Assembly (NCBI RefSeq): GCF_002162355.1
Contig: NZ_CP021434.1
Location: forward strand, 2,270,501-2,334,500
DNA from: Tumebacillus avium
Lineage (GTDB): Bacteria > Bacillota > Bacilli > Tumebacillales > Tumebacillaceae
Length of the DNA: 64,000 nt
Direction of reading: 5' to 3'
The notes under the pieces were generated by a model, which saw nothing but the letters and a program-made list of their open reading frames with translations, did not search any database and had not been told where the DNA came from. Numbering within the stretch: the first letter of the stretch is position 1; every line of letters begins with the position of its first letter. Positions 47,071 to 56,626 of the stretch are shown in pieces. The position numbers and the translations under genes are program-made.

Positions 47071-48274
47071 GATCCACGTGATCGGCCTCGGCGATGACGG
47101 AGACGTCGCGCCGGAGCAGCACGCACTCATCTACAGATCCAACATCCTGATCGGCGGCGAGCGACACCTCGCGTTTTTCCCGGACTTTGAAGGGGAGACA
47201 TGGGTGATCAAAGGCGCGCTGAACGAACTGGTCAAGAAAATCCAAGCTGCAAAAGGCATCATCACCGTCCTCGCCTCGGGCGATCCGCTCTTCTACGGCA
47301 TCGGCGGCTACCTCGCGCAAAAATTGGACGGAGTGGTGATCCATCCGCACTTTTCGTCGGTGCAGCTCGCCTTCGCCCGTCTCGGGGTGAGCTGGCAGGA
47401 CGCCTATATCGCTTCTCTGCATGGCAAGCCGATCCACGGCCTCGCGCAAAAGATCGACGGTCGGGACAAAGTTGCCTTGCTCACCGACGACAAGCAGACC
47501 CCGGCGGTGATCGCCGACTACCTTTTGTCGTTTGGCATGACCGAGTATCAGGCGTTTGTCGCGGAGAATCTCGGCGGCACCTCGGAGCGCTGCGGCCGCT
47601 ACGGACTGGAAGAGCTGAAAGGTCAGACCTTTTCACCGCTCAACGTCGTGCTCCTCTTGAAAAAAGCGGGCCACGCTGCGCCGCATTGGGGATTGGGCAT
47701 CGACGACGACCAATTTTCCCAACGCAAGCCGGACAAAGGCCTGATCACCAAAAAAGAAGTCCGTGTGCTCAGCTTATCTGAGCTTAATCTGCGCCCGGAC
47801 AGCAGCGTCTGGGACATCGGCACCTGCACCGCCTCGGTCGCCATCGAAGCGGCCCGGATCGCTCGTGAAGGCGCGGTCTATGCCATCGAAAAAAACGAAC
47901 CGGATCTGCAAAACGCCCGTGAGAACGCGCAGAAGTTCCGCGCCGACATCACCTTTGTCCACGGCAAAGCGCCGGAAGGATTGCAAAACTGGCCCGACCC
48001 GGACGCCGTCTTCATCGGCGGCAGCGGCGGCGAGATGGCCGACCTGCTGAAGCTCTGCGCCGAGCGCCTGCGCCCGAACGGCCGGATCGTGCTGAACGCC
48101 GCCACGATCGAAACGCTGTACGAAGCGACGCAGACGTTCGCCGCAGTTGGCCTGACCACCCGCGTCACCCTTTTGCAAACTTCGCGCAGCAAGCCGATCC
48201 TGCACATGACCCGCTTCGAGGGGCTCAACCCGATCTACATCATCACCGCTTACAAGGAGGCTCGCGAAGCATGA
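47060..48274 (+). CDS. cbiET: Fused cobalt-precorrin-7 C5- and C15-methyltransferase / decarboxylase
   Basis: 404 residues. Residues 1 to about 210 are the CbiE tetrapyrrole methylase ([34 protein letters not shown]-like FVAENLGG). Residues about 230 to 400 are CbiT, a class I methyltransferase ([19 protein letters not shown]). Its nucleotide loop reads GTCTAS, where many CbiT have GxGxG-like sequences. Equivalent to CobL. It overlaps cbiD and the following gene. Confidence 0.93.
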   Translation: MNDKIHVIGLGDDGDVAPEQHALIYRSNILIGGERHLAFFPDFEGETWVIKGALNELVKKIQAAKGIITVLASGDPLFYGIGGYLAQKLDGVVIHPHFSSVQLAFARLGVSWQDAYIASLHGKPIHGLAQKIDGRDKVALLTDDKQTPAVIADYLLSFGMTEYQAFVAENLGGTSERCGRYGLEELKGQTFSPLNVVLLLKKAGHAAPHWGLGIDDDQFSQRKPDKGLITKKEVRVLSLSELNLRPDSSVWDIGTCTASVAIEAARIAREGAVYAIEKNEPDLQNARENAQKFRADITFVHGKAPEGLQNWPDPDAVFIGGSGGEMADLLKLCAERLRPNGRIVLNAATIETLYEATQTFAAVGLTTRVTLLQTSRSKPILHMTRFEGLNPIYIITAYKEAREA

Positions 48275-49002
48275 GCACTGCGACTACCACTACCACGAAA
48301 CTCGGCCGTCTCTACGGCCTTGGCGTCGGCCCCGGCGACCCGGAGCTGATCACCGTCAAAGCGTTCCGCCTGCTCAAAGAAGCGGACGTCATCGCCTACC
48401 CGAAAAAGCGCCAGGGCAGCAAAAGCTACGCCCACGCCATCGCCGACACCTACATCAACCCCGGCGAAAAAGAGATGCTCGGACTCGTTTTCCCGATGAC
48501 CAAAGACCCCGACATGCTCCGCGCCTCTTGGACGCAGACGACCGAGACGATCTGGTCGCATCTGGCAGCAGGCCAAGACGTCGCTTTTGTCACCGAAGGC
48601 GATCCCAACCTCTACTCGACATGGATTCACATGGCGCGGATGATGCAGGAAGCGCACCCGGAAGTGGAGATCTCCTCCGTGCCCGGCATCTCCTCCGCCC
48701 TCGGCGCGGCAGCACGGCTCGGCATTTTCCTCGCCGACGGGGATGAGCAGTTTGCGATCATCCCGGCGACCGACAACCGCGACGAGATGAAGCGCGCGCT
48801 GCAAACGCACGACTGCATCGTCTTCCTGAAAGTCGCCAAAGTCCTCGACGGCATGATCGACCTGCTCGGCGAACTCGGCCTGACGGAGAAAGCGTCTGTC
48901 GTTACGAAAGTCACGTCCGGCGAAGAGCAAGTCTGGCAAAATATCACCGAGCTGAAAGGCTCCGAACTCAACTATCTCACGCTGATGGTGGTGCGCAAAT
49001 GA
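48271..49002 (+). CDS. cbiL: Cobalt-factor II / precorrin-2 C20-methyltransferase
   Basis: 243 residues of the tetrapyrrole methylase family. A short threonine-rich N-terminus precedes [42 protein letters not shown] and [24 protein letters not shown] are typical of CbiL. It overlaps neighbours by four bases at each end. Confidence 0.94.
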   Translation: MSTATTTTTKLGRLYGLGVGPGDPELITVKAFRLLKEADVIAYPKKRQGSKSYAHAIADTYINPGEKEMLGLVFPMTKDPDMLRASWTQTTETIWSHLAAGQDVAFVTEGDPNLYSTWIHMARMMQEAHPEVEISSVPGISSALGAAARLGIFLADGDEQFAIIPATDNRDEMKRALQTHDCIVFLKVAKVLDGMIDLLGELGLTEKASVVTKVTSGEEQVWQNITELKGSELNYLTLMVVRK

Positions 49003-49805
49003 CCGCGAACAACACACTGGAACCAAAAGTCTACATCGTTGGCGCAGGCCCCGGCGACCCCGACCTGATCACCGTCAAAGGCCTGCGCATCCTGCAGAAC
49101 GCCGACGTCGTACTCTACACCGACTCGCTGGTCTCCGAAGACCTGATCGCCCGCGCCAAACCGACCGCCAACGTGCAAAAAAGCGCGGGCATGGATCTGG
49201 AAGAGATCGTCGACCTGATGATCACAAGCACCCGCGCAGGCAAAAGCGTCGCCCGCGTTCATACCGGCGACCCGGCGGTGTACGGCGCGATTTTGGAGCA
49301 GATGAGCCTCTTGAAAAAAGCTGATGTGACGGTTGAGATCATCCCCGGCGTCTCTTCCGTCTTCGCAGCGGCAGCCGCTCTGCAGACCGAACTGACCGTG
49401 CCGGAGCTGACTCAAACGCTGATCCTGACTCGCGCTTCCGGCCGCACGCCTGTCCCGGAGCGCGAAGAGCTGCAAAGCCTTGCCGCACACCACTGCACGC
49501 TGGCCTTGTACCTGAGCGCAACGCTAACCAAAAAGGTGATGCGCGAGCTGATCGACGCTGGCTGGAGCCCCGATACGCCGGTCGCCGTTGTCCAACGCGC
49601 TTCCTGGCCGGACCAGCTGATCGTCCGCACGACGGTAGCTGGACTGGACGATGCGATGCGCGAACACGGCATCCGTTCGCACGCGATGATCCTCGCAGGC
49701 TGGGCGCTCGACCCGACCCTCGTCGAGCAGGACGGACACCGCTCCAAGCTGTATGACAAATCCTTCACGCACCGCTTCCGCAAAGGGGTGACCGCGCATG
49801 AATAA
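48999..49805 (+). CDS. cbiF: Cobalt-precorrin-4 C11-methyltransferase
   Basis: 268 residues. VYIVGAGPGDPDLITVKGLRIL, VLYTDSLVSEDLIA, RVHTGDPAVYGAILEQM and ILTRASGRTPVPERE are characteristic of CbiF/CobM. It methylates C11. It overlaps cbiL by four bases and cbiG by eight. Confidence 0.95.
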   Translation: MTANNTLEPKVYIVGAGPGDPDLITVKGLRILQNADVVLYTDSLVSEDLIARAKPTANVQKSAGMDLEEIVDLMITSTRAGKSVARVHTGDPAVYGAILEQMSLLKKADVTVEIIPGVSSVFAAAAALQTELTVPELTQTLILTRASGRTPVPEREELQSLAAHHCTLALYLSATLTKKVMRELIDAGWSPDTPVAVVQRASWPDQLIVRTTVAGLDDAMREHGIRSHAMILAGWALDPTLVEQDGHRSKLYDKSFTHRFRKGVTAHE

Positions 49806-50889
49806 CCCGTACGCTCTCGTCGCAATCACGAAGCACGGGGTGGAGAAGGCCCGCGAACTGCTGGCAAAGCTGCCCGGGTCTGATCTGTACTACATGAGCA
49901 AGTTCGCGCGCGGGGATGAGGAAGAAAAGGGCATCGAGCTGTTTGAAGGTTCGGTGCGGCTGATCCTGCCCGACCTGTTCGCTCGCTACAACGGCATCAT
50001 TTTGTTCATTTCACTCGGGGCGGTCGTGCGGATGATCGCGCCGATTTTGCAAGATAAAAAGACAGATCCCGGCGTGGTGGTCATCGACGACCGGGGCGAA
50101 CATGCGATATCCGTCCTGTCCGGGCACCTCGGCGGCGCAAACGAACTGACCCGCCACATCGCGGAGCTGATCGGCGCGAACCCGGTGATCACTACCGCCT
50201 CGGACGTGCAGAAAACGATTCCGGTTGACCTCTTCGGGCGGCAATTCGGCTGGGAGATTGAAAGTTTTGAGCGGGCTACCCCCGTCTCGGCGGCGGTGGT
50301 CAACGAGGAGCCGGTCGTCATCGTTCAGGAATCGGGCGAGACCAACTGGTGGCAGTATGACCGACCTCTGCCCGACCACATCCGACGCGTCTCTACGGAA
50401 GAAGCACTGTCGAGCGCAGGAACGTGGAATGCAGCTCTTGTGATCACGCATCGTCTTTTAGATGAAGCAGAAACGCAAACCCTGCTGGCAAACGGCGTCC
50501 TTTACCGTCCGAAAAACATCGTGCTTGGCATCGGCTGCAATCGCGGCACGGAGCTTGCCGAGATCGAGGAAGTGGTGCAACAGACGCTGGAAGAGCTGCG
50601 CATTTCGATCAAAAGCGTGCGCAACATCGCGACCATCGACTTGAAAAAGGACGAAGCGGGCCTGCTCGCCCTCTGTGAAAAATACGGCTGGCCGCTGGTG
50701 ACGTACACGCCGCAGGAGTTGAACGAAATCGCGATTCCCACCCCGTCCGAGACGGTGTTCAAATACACGGGCGCATACGGCGTCAGCGAACCGGCGTCGA
50801 TGCGTTCGGCCGGCGTGACCGACCTGTTACTAGAAAAGAAAAAGTCAGGCAATGTGACCTTGTCCATCGCCATCGTACCGGGAGGATGA
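49798..50889 (+). CDS. cbiG: Cobalt-precorrin 5A hydrolase
   Basis: 363 residues. YALVAITKHGVEKARELLAK, the core FISLGAVVRMIAPILQDKKTDPGVVVIDD and ISVLSGHLGGANELTRHIA, then a C-terminal CobE-like part (VLGIGCNRGTE, VTYTPQELNEI, VSEPASMRSAG). It opens the delta-lactone and releases acetaldehyde. The ATG overlaps the cbiF stop. Confidence 0.94.
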   Translation: MNNPYALVAITKHGVEKARELLAKLPGSDLYYMSKFARGDEEEKGIELFEGSVRLILPDLFARYNGIILFISLGAVVRMIAPILQDKKTDPGVVVIDDRGEHAISVLSGHLGGANELTRHIAELIGANPVITTASDVQKTIPVDLFGRQFGWEIESFERATPVSAAVVNEEPVVIVQESGETNWWQYDRPLPDHIRRVSTEEALSSAGTWNAALVITHRLLDEAETQTLLANGVLYRPKNIVLGIGCNRGTELAEIEEVVQQTLEELRISIKSVRNIATIDLKKDEAGLLALCEKYGWPLVTYTPQELNEIAIPTPSETVFKYTGAYGVSEPASMRSAGVTDLLLEKKKSGNVTLSIAIVPGG

Positions 50890-50893
50890 CACC

Positions 50894-52294
50894 ATGACAG
50901 ACCACATCTCCAACCGCCCCCGGCTGGTCATCGGCGGCACGGGCAGCGGCGTTGGCAAAACCACGCTAACGCTCGGCCTGATGGCCGCCCTGAAGCGGCG
51001 CGGCCTCAAGGTTCAAGGCTTCAAATGCGGCCCGGACTACATCGACCCGACCTACCACACCGCCGTCACGGGACGCCCGTCGCGGAATCTGGATACGTGG
51101 ATGGTCACGCCTGACGTGATGCGCGAGGTGTTCTGGCGGGGAAGTGAAGAGGCAGACATCTCGATCATCGAAGGCGTGATGGGCTTTTACGACGGCAAAG
51201 ACCCCAAGACAAACCAAGGCAGCACAGCCGAAATCTCGATGCTGCTCGAAGCGCCTGCACTGCTGCTCGTCAACATCGCGAGCATGGCGAGGTCGGCAGC
51301 GGCGATTGTGAAAGGGTTTGCCACGCTGACCGAAGGCGTGCAGATCGCAGGCGTCGTCGCGAACCAAGGGGGCAGTGCCGGGCACATCACGCTGGCGAAA
51401 ACGGCGATCGAGCAGGAATGCGGCATACCGCTGCTCGGCGGGTTCGTGCGCCAAGAGGGGATCGAGATTCCGGAGCGCCATCTGGGACTGGTGCCGGCCA
51501 TCGAGCGCGGGGAGTTGACGCCCTTGTTTGAAAAGCTGGCCGATCTCGTGGAGGATGCGCTGGATGTTGATGCGATTTTAGAAATCGCGTGTTCGGCACC
51601 CGATCTTGCGCCTGCACCAAATGTGATTTTTGGAAAAGGGGCAGGGTCTGCGCGGGTGACGAAGATCGCGGTTGCAAGGGATGCGGCGTTCAACTTCTAC
51701 TATCAGGAGAACTTGGAGCTGTTGGAGGAAAAAGGTGCCGAGCTGCTGTTCTTCTCGCCGCTCGCCGGAGAGAAAGTTCCGGCAGATGCAGACGGCTTGT
51801 ACATCGGCGGAGGTTTCCCCGAGGAGTTTGCGGCGGAGCTTTCCGGGCATGAAGATGTGCGTGCCGATCTGAAGGAGCGCATCGAAGCGGGCTTGCCGAC
51901 GCTGGCCGAGTGCGGCGGGTATATGTATCTCTGCAAGTCGATCACCGACCGCGCCGGGGCTGCTTTTGACATGACCGGCTTGGTGCCGGGGGATGTGAAG
52001 ATGCAGTCGCGCCTGGCTGCTCTTGGTTACCGCGAAGTGACGGCACTGGCAGACAACTTCCTTTTTGCCAAAGGGGAGCAGGCGAGAGGACATGAGTTCC
52101 ACTACTCGACATTGGCAGAAGACGGGGAGCTTCCGGCGGCGTATTTCATCAAAGGACTGCGCGGGGAAAAAGCGGAGGGGTACTGCACGGGCCAGCTCGT
52201 CGCGGGGTATACGCATCTGTACTTCCCGTCCAATCCGGCGCTTGCTGAACGCTTTGTGGAAGGGGCCAAACGCTATGGCCAGACACGGCGGTAA
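50894..52294 (+). CDS. cbiA: Cobyrinic acid a,c-diamide synthase
   Basis: 466 residues. P-loop-like VIGGTGSGVGKTTLTLGLM, FKCGPDYIDPTYHTAVTGR, ISIIEGVMGFYDG and the glutaminase domain with the nucleophile Cys in PTLAECGGYMYL. Product amidated at a and c side chains using glutamine and ATP. GGAGGATG just before the ATG is a site at short spacing. It overlaps cobD by twenty bases. Confidence 0.95.
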   Translation: MTDHISNRPRLVIGGTGSGVGKTTLTLGLMAALKRRGLKVQGFKCGPDYIDPTYHTAVTGRPSRNLDTWMVTPDVMREVFWRGSEEADISIIEGVMGFYDGKDPKTNQGSTAEISMLLEAPALLLVNIASMARSAAAIVKGFATLTEGVQIAGVVANQGGSAGHITLAKTAIEQECGIPLLGGFVRQEGIEIPERHLGLVPAIERGELTPLFEKLADLVEDALDVDAILEIACSAPDLAPAPNVIFGKGAGSARVTKIAVARDAAFNFYYQENLELLEEKGAELLFFSPLAGEKVPADADGLYIGGGFPEEFAAELSGHEDVRADLKERIEAGLPTLAECGGYMYLCKSITDRAGAAFDMTGLVPGDVKMQSRLAALGYREVTALADNFLFAKGEQARGHEFHYSTLAEDGELPAAYFIKGLRGEKAEGYCTGQLVAGYTHLYFPSNPALAERFVEGAKRYGQTRR

Positions 52295-53321
52295 TCTGCA
52301 GGCGGCGTCTGAGTTGTACGGGTTGCCTTGCGAGCAGTTTTTGGACTTCAGCGCAAATATCAACCCGTTTGGGCCGCCTTCGTCTGTGCTGCAGGCGATC
52401 TTGCACGGAGTGGAGTCGGTGGTGCATTACCCCGACCCGGATGCGTCCGACCTGCATCAGGCTTTGGCGGAAAAAGCGGGTCTGCCTGCCTCGCATGTGC
52501 TGGCGGGGAATGGTGCGGCTGAATTGCTGTTTGCTATCTTTCATGCTTTGAAGCCGCAAAGGGTCGGGCTGTTGCAGCCATGCTTTGCGGAGTATGCCGA
52601 AGCGGCGAAAGATGCGGAGCTGGTCAGCGTTTGGGCGCGGGCGGAGGAGGATTTTCTGCCTGCGAAGCCGGAGTTGCTGGCAGTTTGCAGGCAGGTGGAT
52701 GTGTTTGTGATCGCTTCGCCGAACAACCCGAACGGGCGCGTTGTGCCGCTGGAGTGGTTGGCGGAAATGGCCGATGTTTTGGCGTCACGCGGGGCATGGC
52801 TGGTGGTGGATGAGGCGTTTGTGGATTTTCTGCTTGATCAGGAAAGTTTGCATAGGGCGAATGTGATTCTGCTGCGTTCGTTGACGAAGTTTTACGCCAT
52901 TCCGGGTCTTCGGCTTGGCTACCTGCTTGCGGAGCCTGAGCTTGTGGAGCGGGTGAAGCGCGAACTGCCGCCATGGTCGGTCAACGTGTTGGCGCAGTTG
53001 GCGGGGAAGGCAGGGTTGCAGGACACCGCGTTTGCAACACGCATCTTGGCGTGGCTGGCGGAAGAGAGGCCTTTTCTTGCTGAGAGTTTGAAAGAGCTGG
53101 GGGCGACGGTGTACAGCGGGGAAGTCAATTTTATTTTGTTCCATGTTCCGCTGCCCGACCTTGCCGAGCGTCTTGGCAGGCGCGGCATTTTGATCCGCAG
53201 CTGTGCGGACTATCCGGGGCTAGGGGAAGGGTTTTACCGTGTAGCAGTAAGGATGCGTGCGGAAAATTTGCAGTTGCTGCAGGTGATGAAGGAGGAGATC
53301 GCATGCCATACGTTCTCGTAA
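52275..53321 (+). CDS. cobD: L-threonine-O-3-phosphate decarboxylase
   Basis: 348 residues of the PLP aspartate-aminotransferase fold. FLDFSANINPFGPPSSV at the N-terminus, NNPNGRVVPLEWL, the PLP lysine in LLRSLTKFYAIPGLRLGY and RSCADYPGLGEGFYRVAVR are typical. It supplies aminopropanol phosphate. The ATG at 52275 lies within cbiA behind GGAAGGGG. Named in the Salmonella style; cobU begins 18 bases before its stop. Confidence 0.93.
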   Translation: MARHGGNLQAASELYGLPCEQFLDFSANINPFGPPSSVLQAILHGVESVVHYPDPDASDLHQALAEKAGLPASHVLAGNGAAELLFAIFHALKPQRVGLLQPCFAEYAEAAKDAELVSVWARAEEDFLPAKPELLAVCRQVDVFVIASPNNPNGRVVPLEWLAEMADVLASRGAWLVVDEAFVDFLLDQESLHRANVILLRSLTKFYAIPGLRLGYLLAEPELVERVKRELPPWSVNVLAQLAGKAGLQDTAFATRILAWLAEERPFLAESLKELGATVYSGEVNFILFHVPLPDLAERLGRRGILIRSCADYPGLGEGFYRVAVRMRAENLQLLQVMKEEIACHTFS

Positions 53322-53839
53322 CCGGGGGAGTGCGCTCCGGCAAAAGCGGCTTCGCGGAGCAGCGGGCCGGACTCGACCGGCGAGTCTTATATGTCGCAAC
53401 AGGCCAGGCGTGGGATGAAGAGATGCAGCAGCGCATCAACCTTCACCGCGACCGCCGACCCGCCGATTGGGGCCTGCTCGAATCCGGCGCTCTGCTCACC
53501 GAAACGCTTTCGAAGCACCTGGAAGAAGGCTGGGACTGCGTCCTCATCGACTGCCTGTCCACCTGGCTGTCCAACATCCTGATGAGCCTCCCCGAGTCCG
53601 ACCTGCGTGCCGACACCACCCGCGCCCAAGTCCTCGCCGAAGCCGAGCGCCTCGCAGCGATGTTCAGCCGCCCCGACCTCCACGCCGTCCTCGTCACCAC
53701 CGAAACCGGCCTCGGCGGAGTCGCCCTGACCAAGCTCGGCCGCGCCTTCGCCGACCTGCTCGGCGAAGTCAATCAACTCCTCGCCCGCCACGCGGAGGAA
53801 GTCCACCTCGTGATCGCAGGCAGGGCGTTGCAGTTATGA
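53303..53839 (+). CDS. cobU: Adenosylcobinamide kinase / guanylyltransferase
   Basis: 178 residues. P-loop VTGGVRSGKSGFAE, the guanylated His48 in RINLHRDRRP, and LIDCLSTWLSN with VTTETGLGGVAL are present. It phosphorylates adenosylcobinamide and transfers GMP. The GTTACCGGGGGAG context of the overlap with cobD suggests translational coupling. Confidence 0.95.
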   Translation: MPYVLVTGGVRSGKSGFAEQRAGLDRRVLYVATGQAWDEEMQQRINLHRDRRPADWGLLESGALLTETLSKHLEEGWDCVLIDCLSTWLSNILMSLPESDLRADTTRAQVLAEAERLAAMFSRPDLHAVLVTTETGLGGVALTKLGRAFADLLGEVNQLLARHAEEVHLVIAGRALQL

Positions 53840-54555
53840 AAAAAGAATTGGATGCATTCTGGCATGCTGTTGCTTTTCTGACCCGATTTCCAGTTCCGAA
53901 AAAAATAGATGGGGACGCCTGGCCGATGAGCCCTCCTTACTATCCGGCAGCAGGGGCTTTGTTGGGGGGCGTATTAGCACTTATTTCCTTCTTAGTAGGT
54001 GAACACTTACCACCATTCGTTCTCGCCATGCTCCTCGTCACCGTCTGGGTCTACCTCACAGGCGGGCTGCACTTGGATGGGCTGATGGACACGGCGGACG
54101 GGTTTGGCAGCCAGCGCTCGCGGGAACGGGTGCTGGAGATTATGAAAGACTCGCGCGTGGGCGCGATGGGCGTGTTGGCGGCGGTGCTGCTGCTGGGGAA
54201 CAAGGTGGTCTTGCTTGCCCATTTACAAGGGAACGAACTGTGGCTCGGCATCCTCACAGCCGTCATCTTAGGCCGCTCTGCGATGCTCGTCGCCCTCTAC
54301 GCCTTCCCTTATGCAAGAACAGAAGGCCTCGCGCAAACGCTGCGCACCCGGCCGCGCTGGTATCGGCTCTGGCCGCTTTTGCTCGCCGCCCCCGGTCTGA
54401 TTTTGCTGAACTGGACTTTGATCTTCCCAGCCCTTGCCTGCTGGATGCTCATCTCCACTTCCAAACGCAAGATCGGCGGACTCACCGGAGACATCTACGG
54501 AGCACTCTGCGAACTGGTCGAAGTCACCGTCCTGCTCGGATTCCTGCTGACATGA
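53836..54555 (+). CDS. cobS: Adenosylcobinamide-GDP ribazoletransferase
   Basis: 239 residues, membrane-embedded with about six hydrophobic segments. FLTRFPVP at the N-terminus and the motif GGLHLDGLMDTADGFGSQRSRERVLEIMKDSRVG are diagnostic only in short form here: LDGLMDTADGFG is the catalytic stretch. It joins the nucleotide loop to make cobalamin. It overlaps the cobU stop by four bases and cobC by four. Confidence 0.94.
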   Translation: MKKELDAFWHAVAFLTRFPVPKKIDGDAWPMSPPYYPAAGALLGGVLALISFLVGEHLPPFVLAMLLVTVWVYLTGGLHLDGLMDTADGFGSQRSRERVLEIMKDSRVGAMGVLAAVLLLGNKVVLLAHLQGNELWLGILTAVILGRSAMLVALYAFPYARTEGLAQTLRTRPRWYRLWPLLLAAPGLILLNWTLIFPALACWMLISTSKRKIGGLTGDIYGALCELVEVTVLLGFLLT

Positions 54556-55109
54556 CAACGACCCTTTTGCTGATCCGCCACGGCGAGACGGACGCCAACG
54601 TGCAACGCCGCTACATCGGCCGCACCAACGTCCCGCTCAACCAAAACGGTCACGCCCAAGCCGCCAAGCTCCGCACCGCCCTTGCCGATCACACCATCAC
54701 TACCATCTACCACAGCCCATACCAGCGCACTCATGCCACCGCCCTCCATCTCGGCGACAACCTGCACGCCGACCTGCGCCTTGCCGAGCTGGATTTTGGC
54801 GACTGGGAACATCTCACGTACGACGAGATCCCCGACCGCGACCACCTCGACAAGTGGTACGACGACCCGTGGCGCCTCGCCCCGCCAAACGGCGAGACCC
54901 TGCACCAACTCGACCACCGCCTCACCCTCTGGCTGTACGACATCATACGCCTGCACCCCAACCAAACCATCGCCGCCGTCTCCCACGGAGGACCGCTGCG
55001 CTGGCTGCTGGCCAAATACCTGCACCGCGATACCGCCCAGTTCCACACCTTGCGCCTCCCGCCGGGCGGCCATGCCATCCTGAAGCTCACGGAAGGAGAC
55101 CTGCGATGA
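54552..55109 (+). CDS. cobC: Alpha-ribazole phosphatase (histidine phosphatase family)
   Basis: 185 residues. Catalytic RHG at residues 9-11 (LLIRHGETDAN), RYIGRTNVPLNQNGHAQA, SPYQRTHATAL, LDFGDWEHLTYDEI and AAVSHGGPLRWLL complete the phosphatase fold. It removes phosphate from alpha-ribazole phosphate or cobalamin phosphate. The assignment rests on genomic context as well as family; other histidine phosphatases look alike. Confidence 0.88.
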   Translation: MTTTLLLIRHGETDANVQRRYIGRTNVPLNQNGHAQAAKLRTALADHTITTIYHSPYQRTHATALHLGDNLHADLRLAELDFGDWEHLTYDEIPDRDHLDKWYDDPWRLAPPNGETLHQLDHRLTLWLYDIIRLHPNQTIAAVSHGGPLRWLLAKYLHRDTAQFHTLRLPPGGHAILKLTEGDLR

Positions 55110-56626
55110 AAACGATCCCAAGCATTATGATCCAAGGCACCTCATCCGATGCGGGCAAAAGCCTGCTCGTCACCGGCCTGTGCCGCATTTTCCGCGAAGA
55201 CGGCCACCGCGTCGCACCGTTCAAATCGCAAAACATGGCACTCAACTCCTACATCACCCAGGACGGCGGCGAGATCGGCCGCGCCCAAGGTGTGCAGGCC
55301 GAAGCGTGCGGCATCGAAGCGACCGTCGACATGAACCCGATCCTGCTCAAGCCCAAAGCGCACATGGTCTCCGAAGTCATCGTCCACGGCCGTCACTTCG
55401 CCGACATGGAAGCGTTCGCCTACCGCAACGATTTCGTGCCGCAAGTGATGCCGAAAATCGAAGAGTCCATCAACCGTCTCGCCGAAACCTACAACCTGCT
55501 CGTCATCGAAGGCGCAGGCAGCCCGGCCGAAATCAACCTCAAAGACCGCGACATCGCCAACATGCGCATGGCCGACCTGCTCGACTGTCCCGTCTTTCTC
55601 GCCGCCGACATCGAGCGCGGCGGCGTGTTCGCTTCCATCATCGGCACGCTCGAACTGCTCGAACCGCACGAGCGCGCCCGCGTCCAAGGCTTCATCATCA
55701 ACAAGTTCCGCGGCAAAAAAGAGCTGCTCGACAGCGGCCTCGACTGGCTTGAACAGCGCACCGGGATTCCTGTGCTGGGCGTCATCCCGCACTTTGAGCA
55801 TGACATCGACCCGGAAGACTCACTGGCGCTCGACGCCTTGAAGCTGAAAAAGCGCGACCTGCTCACCGCCGACCTCGACATCGCCGTGATCAAGCTCCCG
55901 CGCATCTCCAACTTCACCGACATCTCGCCGCTGCAGGAAGAGCCCAGTACCAGCGTCCGTTACATCTCGTCCCTGCGAGGATTTGGACAGCCCGACCTGA
56001 TCGTCCTGCCGGGCAGCAAAAACACGGTGGAAGACCTGATCTGGCTGCAAGAGCAAGGGCTCGCCGACGCCATCCGCACCGCACACGCCAAGGGGAGCCG
56101 GATCGCCGGCATCTGCGGCGGGTTTCAAATGCTCGGCGAGACGCTGCATGATCCGGAGCGCGTCGAGTCGACTTTTTCCACGCTCGACGGGCTGGGCCTG
56201 CTCGCCACATCGACTACCTTCTATGCCGACAAACGCACGATCCGCAACAAGGGACAACTGCTTGGCCCCTTCGCCGGACACGAAGTCGAAGGCTACGAAA
56301 TCCACCTCGGCCGCACCGAGCGCCGCCACGACGCAGAGCCGTTCCTGCAGTTCGAATCGGGCGACCATGACGGCGCGGTCTCCGCAGACGGCACCGTTTT
56401 CGGCACCTACCTGCACGGCCTGTTCCAGAACCGCGCCTTCACGCGCCATTTCCTGAACAGCATCCGCGCCGAAAAAGGGCTGCCCCCGTGCGGCGACGAG
56501 GTGACCGGCGAAGCGGAGCGCCGCGAGCAGAGCTACCAAAAGCTCGCCGCCCATCTCCGCCAGCATCTCGACATCGATCTCGTCTACCACATCCTGAACA
56601 CCTGGAGCGGGGTGAAACAAAGTTGA
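55106..56626 (+). CDS. cbiP: Cobyric acid synthase
   Basis: 506 residues. SIMIQGTSSDAGKSLLVTGL, FKSQNMALNSYITQDGGEIG, LVIEGAGSPAEINL and the class I glutaminase with Cys in IAGICGGFQMLGE and a catalytic His in GTYLHGLF. It amidates four side chains of adenosylcobyrinic acid diamide. The ATG follows GGAAGGAGA within cobC; it overlaps cbiZ by four bases. Confidence 0.96.
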   Translation: MKTIPSIMIQGTSSDAGKSLLVTGLCRIFREDGHRVAPFKSQNMALNSYITQDGGEIGRAQGVQAEACGIEATVDMNPILLKPKAHMVSEVIVHGRHFADMEAFAYRNDFVPQVMPKIEESINRLAETYNLLVIEGAGSPAEINLKDRDIANMRMADLLDCPVFLAADIERGGVFASIIGTLELLEPHERARVQGFIINKFRGKKELLDSGLDWLEQRTGIPVLGVIPHFEHDIDPEDSLALDALKLKKRDLLTADLDIAVIKLPRISNFTDISPLQEEPSTSVRYISSLRGFGQPDLIVLPGSKNTVEDLIWLQEQGLADAIRTAHAKGSRIAGICGGFQMLGETLHDPERVESTFSTLDGLGLLATSTTFYADKRTIRNKGQLLGPFAGHEVEGYEIHLGRTERRHDAEPFLQFESGDHDGAVSADGTVFGTYLHGLFQNRAFTRHFLNSIRAEKGLPPCGDEVTGEAERREQSYQKLAAHLRQHLDIDLVYHILNTWSGVKQS

